A DNA stretch of 64,000 bases from Paracoccus fistulariae (GTDB lineage Bacteria; Pseudomonadota; Alphaproteobacteria; Rhodobacterales; Rhodobacteraceae), in assembly GCF_028553785.1 (NCBI RefSeq), contig NZ_CP067136.1:2204001-2268000 (forward strand), written 5' to 3'. The notes below the pieces were generated by a model. The model did no database searches and was not told the DNA's origin. It was given only the letters and a program-made list of their open reading frames with translations. Below are positions 35,960 through 43,705 of this stretch, piece by piece (position 1 is the first letter of the stretch; each line of letters begins with the position of its first letter). The position numbers were made by a program, and so were the translations under genes.

Positions 35960-36208
35960 ATGAAGGACATGCAAAACGACCCAGTGGAGGAGGTCCCTGA
36001 CCTTTTGGCCGACTGGATCAGCCGCGAGCAGTTGGCCCGCGCACTGGATTTGACCACAGACACTTTGTCGCGGTGGGAAGCCCGCCGTCAGGGTCCGCCC
36101 TGCACACGCATAGGTCGAAAGATCTTCTATCGCCGCGCCGCCATCCAGGAGTGGATCCGGGCGCAGGAACAGGCTCACCCGGTGCGCAAGACGCGGGGGC
36201 GGCCATGA
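35960..36208 (+). CDS. Excisionase-like helix-turn-helix protein
   Basis: 82 residues after CGGAG. It is a small winged-helix/MerR-like fold: LADWISREQLARALDLTTDTLSRWEARRQGPPCTRIGRKIFYRRAAIQEWIRAQ, the layout of AlpA/Xis-type proteins, including the conserved PPCTRIGRKIFYRR wing. It may be the directionality factor of the integrase or an early regulator. It overlaps the next gene by 4 nt (ATGA), opening the early operon. Confidence 0.8.
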   Translation: MKDMQNDPVEEVPDLLADWISREQLARALDLTTDTLSRWEARRQGPPCTRIGRKIFYRRAAIQEWIRAQEQAHPVRKTRGRP

Positions 36209-36444
36209 CGATCCACCCCCGCAGTTCCGCCTGGCCCGCCGACCGCGTGGCCGAGGCCCGCGCCGTCCTCGCCGATGTCGCACATCACAGCGATCTCCTG
36301 ATCCGGCTCGCCTGCAACGTGCTGGTCCAACATGGCGAGACCCCGGACGAACGTGCTGATGCCCAGCGCCTTCTGGTGGTCGTTGACGCGCGGCGGCCGG
36401 TGCGGCGCGCCCAGCGCGAAGACCAGGGGAGGGCCGTGCGATGA
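36205..36444 (+). CDS. Hypothetical early prophage protein
   Basis: 79 residues, predicted helical, no recognised domain. Sequence landmarks are AWPADRVAEARAVLADVAHHSDLLIRLACNVLVQHGETPDERADAQRLL. ATGA overlaps with both neighbours show it is translated as part of the early operon. It is too small to suggest a function. Confidence 0.65.
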   Translation: MTIHPRSSAWPADRVAEARAVLADVAHHSDLLIRLACNVLVQHGETPDERADAQRLLVVVDARRPVRRAQREDQGRAVR

Positions 36445-36836
36445 AACGCCGCGGCACCCCCGAGGCCGATTTGCAGCGTGCGGTCGTGCAGGCGCTGCGC
36501 ATCGCCCTGCCCCGCAGCGCCATCATCCACCACTGCGCCAACGAGGTGACCGAGGCCGGGCCCCGCGGGGCGAAGCGCCAGGCGATCCTTGTCGGCATGG
36601 GCGTCCATGCCGGGTTCGCCGATCTGATGGTGCTCTGCGACGGCCGCGTCCTGTTCCTCGAACTGAAGGCTCCGAAGGGGCGATTGCGGCCGGAACAGGA
36701 GGCGTTCCGCGATGCGGTGCGGGCGCATGGGTTCGGCTGGGCGCTGGTGCGCAGTCTCGACGAGGCGCTGGGCGCGCTGGCCGATCAAGGCTTCACCACG
36801 CGTATCGCTCCTGCCCCGCGGAGGCCCGCGCCATGA
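36441..36836 (+). CDS. VRR-NUC domain nuclease
   Basis: 131 residues. It shows the compact VRR-NUC restriction-like fold: EADLQRAVVQALRIAL, GVHAGFADLMVLCDGRVLFLELKAPKGRLRPEQEAFRDAV, where Asp, Glu and Lys of FADLMV...FLELK form the active site. Phage VRR-NUC proteins act in recombination or replication, some as Holliday-junction resolvases. The gene overlaps the following initiator-like gene by 4 nt (ATGA), placing it in the replication module. Confidence 0.85.
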   Translation: MKRRGTPEADLQRAVVQALRIALPRSAIIHHCANEVTEAGPRGAKRQAILVGMGVHAGFADLMVLCDGRVLFLELKAPKGRLRPEQEAFRDAVRAHGFGWALVRSLDEALGALADQGFTTRIAPAPRRPAP

Positions 36837-37834
36837 GTCACGAGGCCACCAACTGGGCCATCAAGCAGCGCGGATTGAAGCCGACGACCAAGATCGTGCT
36901 CTGGCACCTCTGCGACCGGTTCAACCCCGACTACGGCTGCTTCCCCTCACAGGACCGGCTGGCGCATGACTGCGAGATCAGCCGATCAACGCTGAACGAT
37001 CACCTTGGCCAGCTGGAGGCCGTGGGTCTGCTGCGGCGGGTGCCGCGGCTGGACCCTGTGACCAAGCGCCAGCTGCCCACCCGCTACATCCTGGGGTTTG
37101 AGCCGGGCTTCACACCTGTGGCTGTGGTGCCGTGTCCGGAAACCGGACACGGACAGGATCAGGACGTAGAAAGCCGCGACAGTACCGATGTTTGTGACGA
37201 TGACGCCATGGCCGATGCCTTGCCGTGTCCGGATTTCGGACACGGGGATGAGGCGAGTCCCGTGTCCGATTTTTCGGCCGAGCCGTGTCCGGAAAATCCC
37301 GAAAGCCGTGTCCGGATTTCGGACACTAACCCTGTAAGGGAACCTCTAAGTAAACCAGTAAAGGAGGAGGAGGGCGCGCAGGCGCGCGAGGCGATCTCCG
37401 ATGAGGTCTTCGGGAACCTGATCGAGGCGCTGGGCCTCGACCCCGCCGCCCTGCCCGGCTGGTGGCAAGGCTGGCCGCCTCGGCTGCACGTCCAGCGCTG
37501 GCGCGATGAACTCGGACTGACCGAGGCGGAGATCATCGCCACGGCCGAGGCATCCCGCCAGGAGCATCCCGAACCGCCCGATGGGCCGAAAGCACTGGAT
37601 CGCGCCATGCAGCGCGCCGCCCAGCGCAAGGTCGAGGATGCCGGGCGCAAGCGCCGGAAGGCGAAGACGGCCCCGGCCACGAAGCCGATCACCGACCTCC
37701 CCGCCTTCTACGCCGATCTGGTCAACTCCGACCGCTATCTGCCGGTCAGCGCGATCAGCAACACCATGCGCGATGCGATGCTGGCGAGGGGGCTGGTCAC
37801 GCCCGAACGCCTGCGCGAGCGCGGGGTGCGGTGA
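36833..37834 (+). CDS. Lambda O-like replication initiator with embedded origin repeats
   Basis: 333 residues. Residues 10-75 form a winged helix (LKPTTKIVLWHLCDRFN, CFPSQDRLAHDCEISRSTLNDHLGQLEAVGLLRRV), like N-terminal origin-binding domains of phage initiators. The middle (about 95-170) is low-complexity and encoded by five copies of a 23-nt palindromic repeat. The C-terminus (WWQGWPPRLHVQRWRDELGLTEAEI, then a basic segment) could bind a helicase loader. This mirrors lambda O, whose gene holds the origin iterons. I see no sequence similarity to O itself; the call rests on architecture and position. Confidence 0.7.
   Translation: MSHEATNWAIKQRGLKPTTKIVLWHLCDRFNPDYGCFPSQDRLAHDCEISRSTLNDHLGQLEAVGLLRRVPRLDPVTKRQLPTRYILGFEPGFTPVAVVPCPETGHGQDQDVESRDSTDVCDDDAMADALPCPDFGHGDEASPVSDFSAEPCPENPESRVRISDTNPVREPLSKPVKEEEGAQAREAISDEVFGNLIEALGLDPAALPGWWQGWPPRLHVQRWRDELGLTEAEIIATAEASRQEHPEPPDGPKALDRAMQRAAQRKVEDAGRKRRKAKTAPATKPITDLPAFYADLVNSDRYLPVSAISNTMRDAMLARGLVTPERLRERGVR
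37130..37328. repeat. Five 23-nt palindromic iterons inside the initiator gene (putative phage origin)
   Basis: Copies start at 37130, 37223, 37260, 37283 and 37306; the last three are head-to-tail at exactly 23 nt. The unit begins CCGTGTCCG. Copies 1, 2 and 5 are near-perfect palindromes ending CGGACAC, and copies 3 and 4 keep one arm. Because 23 is not a multiple of 3, the copies are read in all three codon phases, so conservation is at DNA level. A relatively AT-rich stretch (37326-37372) follows and could be the unwinding site. Confidence 0.75.
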
Positions 37835-38907
37835 ATGGCATGGTGTCACGTCCCCGGTACGGATTGTCCCTCTGCGCAGGCGGCGGAGGACTTGATCTGG
37901 GCCTCATGCTCGCCGAACCCGGCTATCACACCCGCGCCTTCGTCGAATGGGAAGCCTGGCCAAGGGCGGTCCTCATCGCCGCCCAGCGCGCCGGGTATTT
38001 CGCCCCAGCCCCGATCTGGACCGACCTGCGCAGTTTCGACGCCCGCCCTTTCCGTGGCGCATTCGATGCCGTCCTCGCAGGCTACCCTTGCCAGCCCTTC
38101 AGCGCGGCCGGAAAGCGTGGCGGCGCGGACGATCCCCGCCATCTCTGGCCCGACGTCGCCCGCGTCATCCGCGAATGCCGCCCGGAATGGGTCTTCCTGG
38201 AAAACGTCGCCGGTCACGTCACCCTCGGGCTCGAGACTGTCCTGCGAGAGCTTTGGGGCATGGGCTACACGCCTGCGGCGGGCCTGTTCTCGGCGGCAGA
38301 GGTCGGCGCGCCGCACGAGCGGCTCCGCATCTTCATCCTGGCCCACACCGATGAGCCTGCACCCCGGCACCGGCCGCTACAACCCGGCCGGGAACAGCGA
38401 CTTCACCCGGAAGGCGGAAGCGCTGGCGCTGGGCATCGCGAAAGCCCTGCCGAACCACTGGCCGACCCCGGCGGCGCAAAACTGGAAAGGGTCGAGCGAG
38501 GCGAGCATCACCCGCACCGACGGCAAGTCCCGGATGGACCTGCTGCACTACCGGGCGGAGCAGGGCTTCACCCGCCCGGCCCCGGCGACCTCGCCGGATG
38601 GGCCGCGGTCCTCGCCGCACGCCCCGATCTCGCGCCCGCTCTGGGCTTCGATGATTGCCTTGCATGGGCGCGCCGTCTCGCGGCGGATCCTGAGGGGCCG
38701 GTCGCGGCGGCGGCTGAACCCGCTCTTCGTCGGATGGCTGATGGGCTGGCCCATCGGGCACGCGCTCTGCGCCTGCTCGGTAACGGAGTTCACCCTCTGG
38801 CAGCAGCACATGCGTGGCGCTCTCTCGCAGCTGCCCATGGCCTCGGGCCCGTGGATCTGGCGGCCGATGGATGCAGCCCAGCGCCCGGCACAGATGGATT
38901 TCCTTGA
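37831..38907 (+). CDS. C5-cytosine DNA methyltransferase (frame A of an overlapping pair)
   Basis: 358 residues from a GTG overlapping the previous stop (GTGA). Motif I is LSLCAGGGGLDLGL, motif IV AGYPCQPFSAAGK with the catalytic Cys, motif VI VFLENVAGH, motif VIII-like APHERLRIFILAH. From about 38345 the strong G/C third-position bias moves to another frame. Frame A nevertheless ends in a motif-X-like RLLGNGVHPLAAAHAWRSL. Either this full frame is the enzyme and overlaps another gene, or the enzyme is made by a shift into frame B near 38337-38346. Phage-borne methyltransferases often protect against host restriction. Confidence 0.75.
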   Translation: MNGMVSRPRYGLSLCAGGGGLDLGLMLAEPGYHTRAFVEWEAWPRAVLIAAQRAGYFAPAPIWTDLRSFDARPFRGAFDAVLAGYPCQPFSAAGKRGGADDPRHLWPDVARVIRECRPEWVFLENVAGHVTLGLETVLRELWGMGYTPAAGLFSAAEVGAPHERLRIFILAHTDEPAPRHRPLQPGREQRLHPEGGSAGAGHRESPAEPLADPGGAKLERVERGEHHPHRRQVPDGPAALPGGAGLHPPGPGDLAGWAAVLAARPDLAPALGFDDCLAWARRLAADPEGPVAAAAEPALRRMADGLAHRARALRLLGNGVHPLAAAHAWRSLAAAHGLGPVDLAADGCSPAPGTDGFP

Positions 38908-38923
38908 AGGATTGCAGCCATGA
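38351..38923 (+). CDS. Overlapping reading frame B: methyltransferase C-terminal-like protein
   Basis: From an ATG at 38351 this frame gives 190 residues. It contains patterns I recall from C-terminal parts of phage methyltransferases: HWPTPAAQNWKGSSEASITR, RMDLLHYRAEQGF, and RRLNPLFVGWLMGWPIGHALC. Third codon positions are far more G/C-rich than in frame A over the same DNA. Its stop overlaps the next gene's start (ATGA at 38920-38923), as at other junctions in this operon. Just upstream the same frame reads SWPTPMSL, suggesting it may be joined to frame A by a shift near 38337-38346. Confidence 0.65.
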   Translation: MSLHPGTGRYNPAGNSDFTRKAEALALGIAKALPNHWPTPAAQNWKGSSEASITRTDGKSRMDLLHYRAEQGFTRPAPATSPDGPRSSPHAPISRPLWASMIALHGRAVSRRILRGRSRRRLNPLFVGWLMGWPIGHALCACSVTEFTLWQQHMRGALSQLPMASGPWIWRPMDAAQRPAQMDFLEGLQP

Positions 38924-39600
38924 GTTTCCACGGCCGCGTCAGCGGCACCAGGATCAAGCGCGCGCTGGGCGTGCAGGCGGCGCTGGAATGGGCCTTCCGG
39001 ATCGAACAGGCGCAGCTGGAACTGCCCCTGCCCCCGGACGTCACCGAGGAAGGTTTCGGCTTCGGCCTGGAATACGTCCTCCTGCAACGCGCCGTGCTGG
39101 GCTGCAAGATCGACGGCGGACAGCACAAGATCGGCGGCTACACCCACGAGGACGCCGAGGTCATCGCCGCCACCGTCGCCGGGATCCCCGACACCCTCGG
39201 CGGCAAGCGCATGGCGATCCGCGTCGCCGAACTGGCCCGCGCCGGGCTGACCCCAGACTGGATGCCCGGCGCCGTCCCGCGCTGCGTGCCCAACATCGTG
39301 AAGCAGAACCAGCACGGCACGCATGCGGGGGCCATCGTCGTAGGCACGGAGCGCATCCGTGTTCGTGGCCCGGGCGCGCGCGCCACTTGGAAGACCATCG
39401 ACATCCTGGCCTGCCCGGTCACCTTCTCGCCCCACCCGCAGCAGATCGACGCTGCCCGTCGCGGCTATGACGACTGGTGGCAGGCGCTGGGCTGGGTGCG
39501 GGACGGGCTGATCATGGGCGGTATGTTGCGGGAGGTCGAGGTGACGGCGGCGATGCCGAAGGCGCGCCCGTGGGAAAGATCACAGCCAAGCCGCTGTTAG
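38920..39600 (+). CDS. Hypothetical prophage protein
   Basis: 226 residues, no named domain. It begins SFHGRVSGTRIKRALGVQAALEWAF and contains GEDAEV-like acidic and DDWWQALGWVRDGLI stretches. Its start overlaps the frame-B stop. Homologous-looking proteins are common in Rhodobacteraceae prophages, from memory. The C-terminus (KARPWERSQPSRC) ends just before the type I restriction island and may be truncated or altered by its insertion. Confidence 0.6.
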   Translation: MSFHGRVSGTRIKRALGVQAALEWAFRIEQAQLELPLPPDVTEEGFGFGLEYVLLQRAVLGCKIDGGQHKIGGYTHEDAEVIAATVAGIPDTLGGKRMAIRVAELARAGLTPDWMPGAVPRCVPNIVKQNQHGTHAGAIVVGTERIRVRGPGARATWKTIDILACPVTFSPHPQQIDAARRGYDDWWQALGWVRDGLIMGGMLREVEVTAAMPKARPWERSQPSRC

Positions 39601-39666
39601 CGGCTGGATTTCGCCCTCCGGCTGAAATACCGTCTGGAAAAGACTTACCGCGGGGCAGATTTCACA

Positions 39667-41205
39667 ATGGCATCAATCGACAACGGCTCGGACCTCGGCA
39701 TTGAAGCCGCCCTCTTTAAAGCCGCGGACAAGCTGCGTGGCAACATGGAGCCGTCCGATTACAAGCACGTCGCCCTTGGTCTGATCTTCCTCAAGCACAT
39801 CTCGGACGGGTTCGAGATGAAACGCCAGGCGCTGCTGACCGAATACCCCGAGGGCGCCGAGGATCCCGACGAATACCTCGCCGACAACATCTTCTGGGTG
39901 CCGCCCGAGGCGCGCTGGTCGCATCTGCAGGCCAGCGCCAAGCAACCCAACATCGGCAAGTTGATCGACGAGGCGATGATCGCCATCGAAAAGGTCAACC
40001 CCTCGCTCAAGGGCGTTCTGCCCAAGGACTACGGCCGCCCGGCCCTCAACGCCGTCATGCTGGGCGAACTCATCGACCTGATCTCCGGCATCGCGCTGGG
40101 CGAGGGAAAGGACAAGGCGCGCGACCTCTTGGGCCGGGTCTACGAATATTTCCTCGGCCAGTTCGCGGGCAGCGAGGGCAAGCGCGGGGGTGAGTTCTAC
40201 ACCCCCCGCTCGGTCGTGCGCACCATGGTTGAGATGCTGGAACCCTACAAAGGCCGCGTCTATGACCCCTGCTGCGGATCGGGCGGCATGTTCGTGCAAT
40301 CGGAAAAGTTCGTCGAGGCGCACGGCGGTCGTCTGGGCGACATCGCCATCTACGGGCAGGAATCGAACTATACCACGTGGCGGCTGTGCAAGATGAACCT
40401 CGCCGTGCGCGGCATCGACGCCGACATCCGCTGGAACTCCGAGGGCACCTTCCATAAGAACGAACTGCCTGACCTGCGCGCCGATGTGATCCTCGCCAAC
40501 CCGCCCTTCAACATCTCGGACTGGGGCGGCGAGCGGCTGCGTGAGGATGCGCGCTGGAAATATGGCATCCCGCCCGCGGGCAACGCCAACTTCGCCTGGC
40601 TGCAGCACATCCTGCATCACCTGTCCCCCACCGGCACGGCGGGGGTGGTGCTGGCGAATGGCTCAATGTCCTCCACCCAGTCGGGCGAGGGCGAGATGCG
40701 CCGCGCCATGATCGAGGGCGAGGTCGTGGATTGCATGATCGCCCTGCCGGGGCAGCTGTTCTATTCCACCCAGATCCCGGCCTGCCTGTGGTTTCTGGCG
40801 AAGGACAAGTCGAACGGCATCGCGCGGGACCGCAAACTGCGCGACCGGCGCGGCGAGGTGCTGTTCATCGACGCCCGCAAGCTGGGCTTCATGGTGGACC
40901 GCACGCGGAAAGAGTTTTCCGATACCGACATCGCCCGCATCGCGGACACCTACCACGCCTGGCGGCTGGGCGAGGGCTATGCCGACGTGCCGGGCTTCTG
41001 CAAATCGGCGAGCCTTGAGGAAATCCGGTCCCACGGCCACGTCCTGACCCCGGGCCGCTATGTGGGGGCCGAGGCGGCGGAGGAGGACGAAACGCCCTTT
41101 GCCGAACGGTTCGCCGCGCTTCAGGAGCAACTGGAGGCGCAGTTTGCCGAGGCCGCCGAATTGACGGAGACGATCCGGGCGCGGCTGGCGGGGATTGGGC
41201 TTTGA
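39667..41205 (+). CDS. hsdM: Type I restriction-modification system, methyltransferase subunit HsdM
   Basis: 512 residues. The N-terminal helical domain ([31 protein letters not shown]) is followed by the N6-adenine methylase core: [36 protein letters not shown] (SAM-binding motif I) and [13 protein letters not shown] (catalytic NPPF). HsdM and HsdS form the modification enzyme and, with HsdR, the restriction complex. Its stop overlaps the TTG start of hsdS (TTGA). It starts 66 bp after a prophage gene, so the system is cargo within the prophage. Confidence 0.95.
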   Translation: MASIDNGSDLGIEAALFKAADKLRGNMEPSDYKHVALGLIFLKHISDGFEMKRQALLTEYPEGAEDPDEYLADNIFWVPPEARWSHLQASAKQPNIGKLIDEAMIAIEKVNPSLKGVLPKDYGRPALNAVMLGELIDLISGIALGEGKDKARDLLGRVYEYFLGQFAGSEGKRGGEFYTPRSVVRTMVEMLEPYKGRVYDPCCGSGGMFVQSEKFVEAHGGRLGDIAIYGQESNYTTWRLCKMNLAVRGIDADIRWNSEGTFHKNELPDLRADVILANPPFNISDWGGERLREDARWKYGIPPAGNANFAWLQHILHHLSPTGTAGVVLANGSMSSTQSGEGEMRRAMIEGEVVDCMIALPGQLFYSTQIPACLWFLAKDKSNGIARDRKLRDRRGEVLFIDARKLGFMVDRTRKEFSDTDIARIADTYHAWRLGEGYADVPGFCKSASLEEIRSHGHVLTPGRYVGAEAAEEDETPFAERFAALQEQLEAQFAEAAELTETIRARLAGIGL

Positions 41206-42503
41206 GGGAGGGGTGGCATAAGGCTACGATCGGCACGCTGATTAGCTCAGGTGCGATTCAGGTCCACAAAGACGGCAATCATGGCGCAAACTACCCGCGC
41301 GTAGATGATTTTGGCACTGATGGTCTGCCGTTCCTAACGGCCAAATCCATCTCGGATTGGACCATAGACTATCAAGGTGCTCCACGCCTTTCTCGCGAAA
41401 AGGCAAAAACCTTCAAGTTCGGCTTTGTCGAAGGTGGAGATGTACTGCTTTCTCATAACGCCACCGTTGGAAGAGTAGCCATTGTCCCAGAAGGTCAAGA
41501 GACAGCGGTTATCGGGACATCGCTCACCCAGTTCCGGGTTGACCGCTCAAGAATACTCCCTGAGTTTCTCGCGCTCTATTTTTCGAGCCGAGAATTTCAG
41601 GAACAGCTTAGCTTTGTGATGGCGCAGACGACAAGAAACCAAGTGCCCATCACGGAGCAACGCAAGCTGCCTATTCAGCTACCTGAACTTGGCGCTCAGC
41701 AAGCGATCGTTGATGTCGCCTTTGGGCTCATCGACAAGATCGAGTTGAACCGGAAGATGAACGCCACGCTCGAGGCCATGGCGCGGGCGCTGTTCCGCGA
41801 CTGGTTCGTCGATTTCGGCCCCACCCGCGCCAAGATGGAAGGCCGCCCCCCCTACATCTCCCCCGATCTCTGGTCGCTCTTCCCAAACCGCCTCGACGCC
41901 GAGGGCAAGCCGGAGGGGTGGGAGGTGCGCTCGGTCTATGACTTCGCCAACGTCGTTTACGGCGCCCCTTTTGCGTCGAAGCAGTTCAACACAGATAGCG
42001 CTGGAATTCCGCTGATCCGTATCAGGGACCTCGCCACCCACGAACCCGGTGTGTGGACAGAAGAGGTTCACCCCAAAGGCCATCTGATCGAACCCGGAGA
42101 TATTGTGGTCGGCATGGACGGCGAGTTTCGTTTGCACGTCTGGAAAGGCGCGCCCGCTTGGCTGAACCAGCGCGTATGCCATTTTGAACCGCGGCCCGGT
42201 GTTCCGACAGCATTCTTGGCCGAAGCCCTGATCGAACCTCTCGCGTTTTTCGAACGTGGCAAAGTCGGCACGACGGTTATCCATCTCGGCAAGGGCGACA
42301 TCGACACCTTCCGGCTGCTTCACCCGGGAACGGAACTGCTATCTGCATTCGGCGAGATCGCCCGGTCGTTGATCGATGCAACAGTGAAGAACGCAACCGA
42401 ATCCCGCACCCTCGCCCAGACCCGTGACCTCCTCCTGCCGCGCCTGATGTCGGGGGAGTTGCGGGTGGCCGACATCAATTCCGAAGAGGCGGAACACGCA
42501 TGA
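41202..42503 (+). CDS. hsdS: Type I restriction-modification system, specificity subunit HsdS
   Basis: 433 residues from a TTG overlapping the hsdM stop. Two target-recognition domains are visible. TRD1 is about residues 1-165 and is unusually AT-rich; it ends at [51 protein letters not shown], the central conserved helix. TRD2 is about residues 240-390, and the second conserved helix carries [38 protein letters not shown]. Each TRD reads half of a bipartite site. The composition jump in TRD1 suggests domain swapping. Confidence 0.93.
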   Translation: MREGWHKATIGTLISSGAIQVHKDGNHGANYPRVDDFGTDGLPFLTAKSISDWTIDYQGAPRLSREKAKTFKFGFVEGGDVLLSHNATVGRVAIVPEGQETAVIGTSLTQFRVDRSRILPEFLALYFSSREFQEQLSFVMAQTTRNQVPITEQRKLPIQLPELGAQQAIVDVAFGLIDKIELNRKMNATLEAMARALFRDWFVDFGPTRAKMEGRPPYISPDLWSLFPNRLDAEGKPEGWEVRSVYDFANVVYGAPFASKQFNTDSAGIPLIRIRDLATHEPGVWTEEVHPKGHLIEPGDIVVGMDGEFRLHVWKGAPAWLNQRVCHFEPRPGVPTAFLAEALIEPLAFFERGKVGTTVIHLGKGDIDTFRLLHPGTELLSAFGEIARSLIDATVKNATESRTLAQTRDLLLPRLMSGELRVADINSEEAEHA

Positions 42504-42931
42504 CAGAGGGTTCACGAGCCAACCTCAAGCGGGCCATCGTCTCCCGTCTGGACAGCATCGCCGAGGAACATCGCCTAGGCCATCAAGCCGCCTATGCCAA
42601 CAGATACAAGATGCGGTCGCTCCATGATGCACCGATCGAGCTGATGTTCGAAAAGCACCCCGAAACCGAGCCTCATCTGTGGGCGCTGGCAGCGCAAGTC
42701 GCCGCGATTCCTAAAGGCTCCCTCGTTGCAGAGCCTTATCCAAAGGCGGACCTCTACAAAGTTCCGGCGAAGGGCGGCGGCATGCAGTATGGACGCCATT
42801 CCGCACTGGAAGACATGACCTTACTCGGCCGAGCCGATCTGGTCCGTTTCACCCTGCGCAGTGTCGCGGATCTTGATGTTGTCCTGTCGGCCGTCATGCA
42901 GGCGAAGCGTCAAGTTAGCGGTGGCGACTGA
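42500..42931 (+). CDS. Hypothetical protein inserted in the hsd operon
   Basis: 143 residues, no recognised domain; it starts with ATGA overlap at the hsdS stop, so it is expressed with the system. The sequence is helical at the N-terminus (SRANLKRAIVSRLDSIAEEHRL), and a basic central part (KADLYKVPAKGGGMQYGRHSALEDM) is followed by a C-terminal helix pair. It may be an accessory protein of the restriction system or of the adjacent Abi gene. Confidence 0.6.
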   Translation: MTEGSRANLKRAIVSRLDSIAEEHRLGHQAAYANRYKMRSLHDAPIELMFEKHPETEPHLWALAAQVAAIPKGSLVAEPYPKADLYKVPAKGGGMQYGRHSALEDMTLLGRADLVRFTLRSVADLDVVLSAVMQAKRQVSGGD

Positions 42932-42946
42932 TGGAGTGTCGGGCGA

Positions 42947-43705
42947 ATGAGTAGCGATTGGTATCCGGGCATCGAGCAGTTCTGCGACCATTGGAAACAT
43001 GCCCCGATGCTCCAACAGACATTTGAAACGCTGAAACAGACCTTTGCCGATGGCAATGATGCATGCATTGACGCTTCAAAAAGCCTTGTCGAATGTGCTT
43101 GCCGTGTCATCATCGAGACCCTGGATGATCCCGTGAACCCAATCAAGGATTGGAAAAACAGCCCAATCAAAGGTGAGAGCCCAAGCTTTAACAATTGGGT
43201 GTCGGCTGGCCTTATGCTGCTGGAAATCCAATCAGTCCGCGATGATCCATTCAGCAAGGTGATTTCAAGGCATTTCGATCTGGTGGACGCCTTGGGAAAG
43301 TTCCGGGACAAAGCAGGACCAGTAAGCCACGGCAAAGAAGGCTTCGCAAAAAAACTTTCAGCCCACCACCGCCGGGCAGCAGTGCTTGCCGCTGATGCGC
43401 TCGTGACGTTCCTGCATGAGGCTTATCTCGAGCGCGAATCCGATCCAGGCACTACGCTTGAGCCTTACGAACGTTTCCCCAACTCGAATGCCCTCATCGA
43501 TTTTCACGTCGAGGCTGAGGCTGCCAGCAGTGAGGATGGGTGGCTGGATGTAACCCTGCGACTGCCGGGGGGAGAAACGCTGGACCTCACGGTAGAGCCC
43601 TCCCGCCTGCTTTTTGGCGTCGATCGTGAAGCCTACAAATATGTGCTGGGTTTGTGCCGTGATGCTTCGCTGCCTCCCGTGACAGACGATGAGGAGGCGG
43701 CCTGA
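42947..43705 (+). CDS. Abortive infection family protein (Abi C-terminal domain)
   Basis: 252 residues. The first ~145 residues resemble the Abi_C domain found in AbiJ-type proteins: [59 protein letters not shown], with the conserved GPVSHGK and following His-rich helix. The C-terminal ~85 residues are beta-rich. Such proteins are linked to phage-induced growth arrest, mechanism unclear. It lies between hsdS and hsdR in the same operon (stop overlapping the hsdR start), a restriction island with a back-up defence gene. Confidence 0.72.
   Translation: MSSDWYPGIEQFCDHWKHAPMLQQTFETLKQTFADGNDACIDASKSLVECACRVIIETLDDPVNPIKDWKNSPIKGESPSFNNWVSAGLMLLEIQSVRDDPFSKVISRHFDLVDALGKFRDKAGPVSHGKEGFAKKLSAHHRRAAVLAADALVTFLHEAYLERESDPGTTLEPYERFPNSNALIDFHVEAEAASSEDGWLDVTLRLPGGETLDLTVEPSRLLFGVDREAYKYVLGLCRDASLPPVTDDEEAA

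Noticed and set aside
37130..37328. CRISPR array
   Set aside because: The repeats are palindromic and lie inside a coding sequence, with no regular unique spacers and no cas genes.
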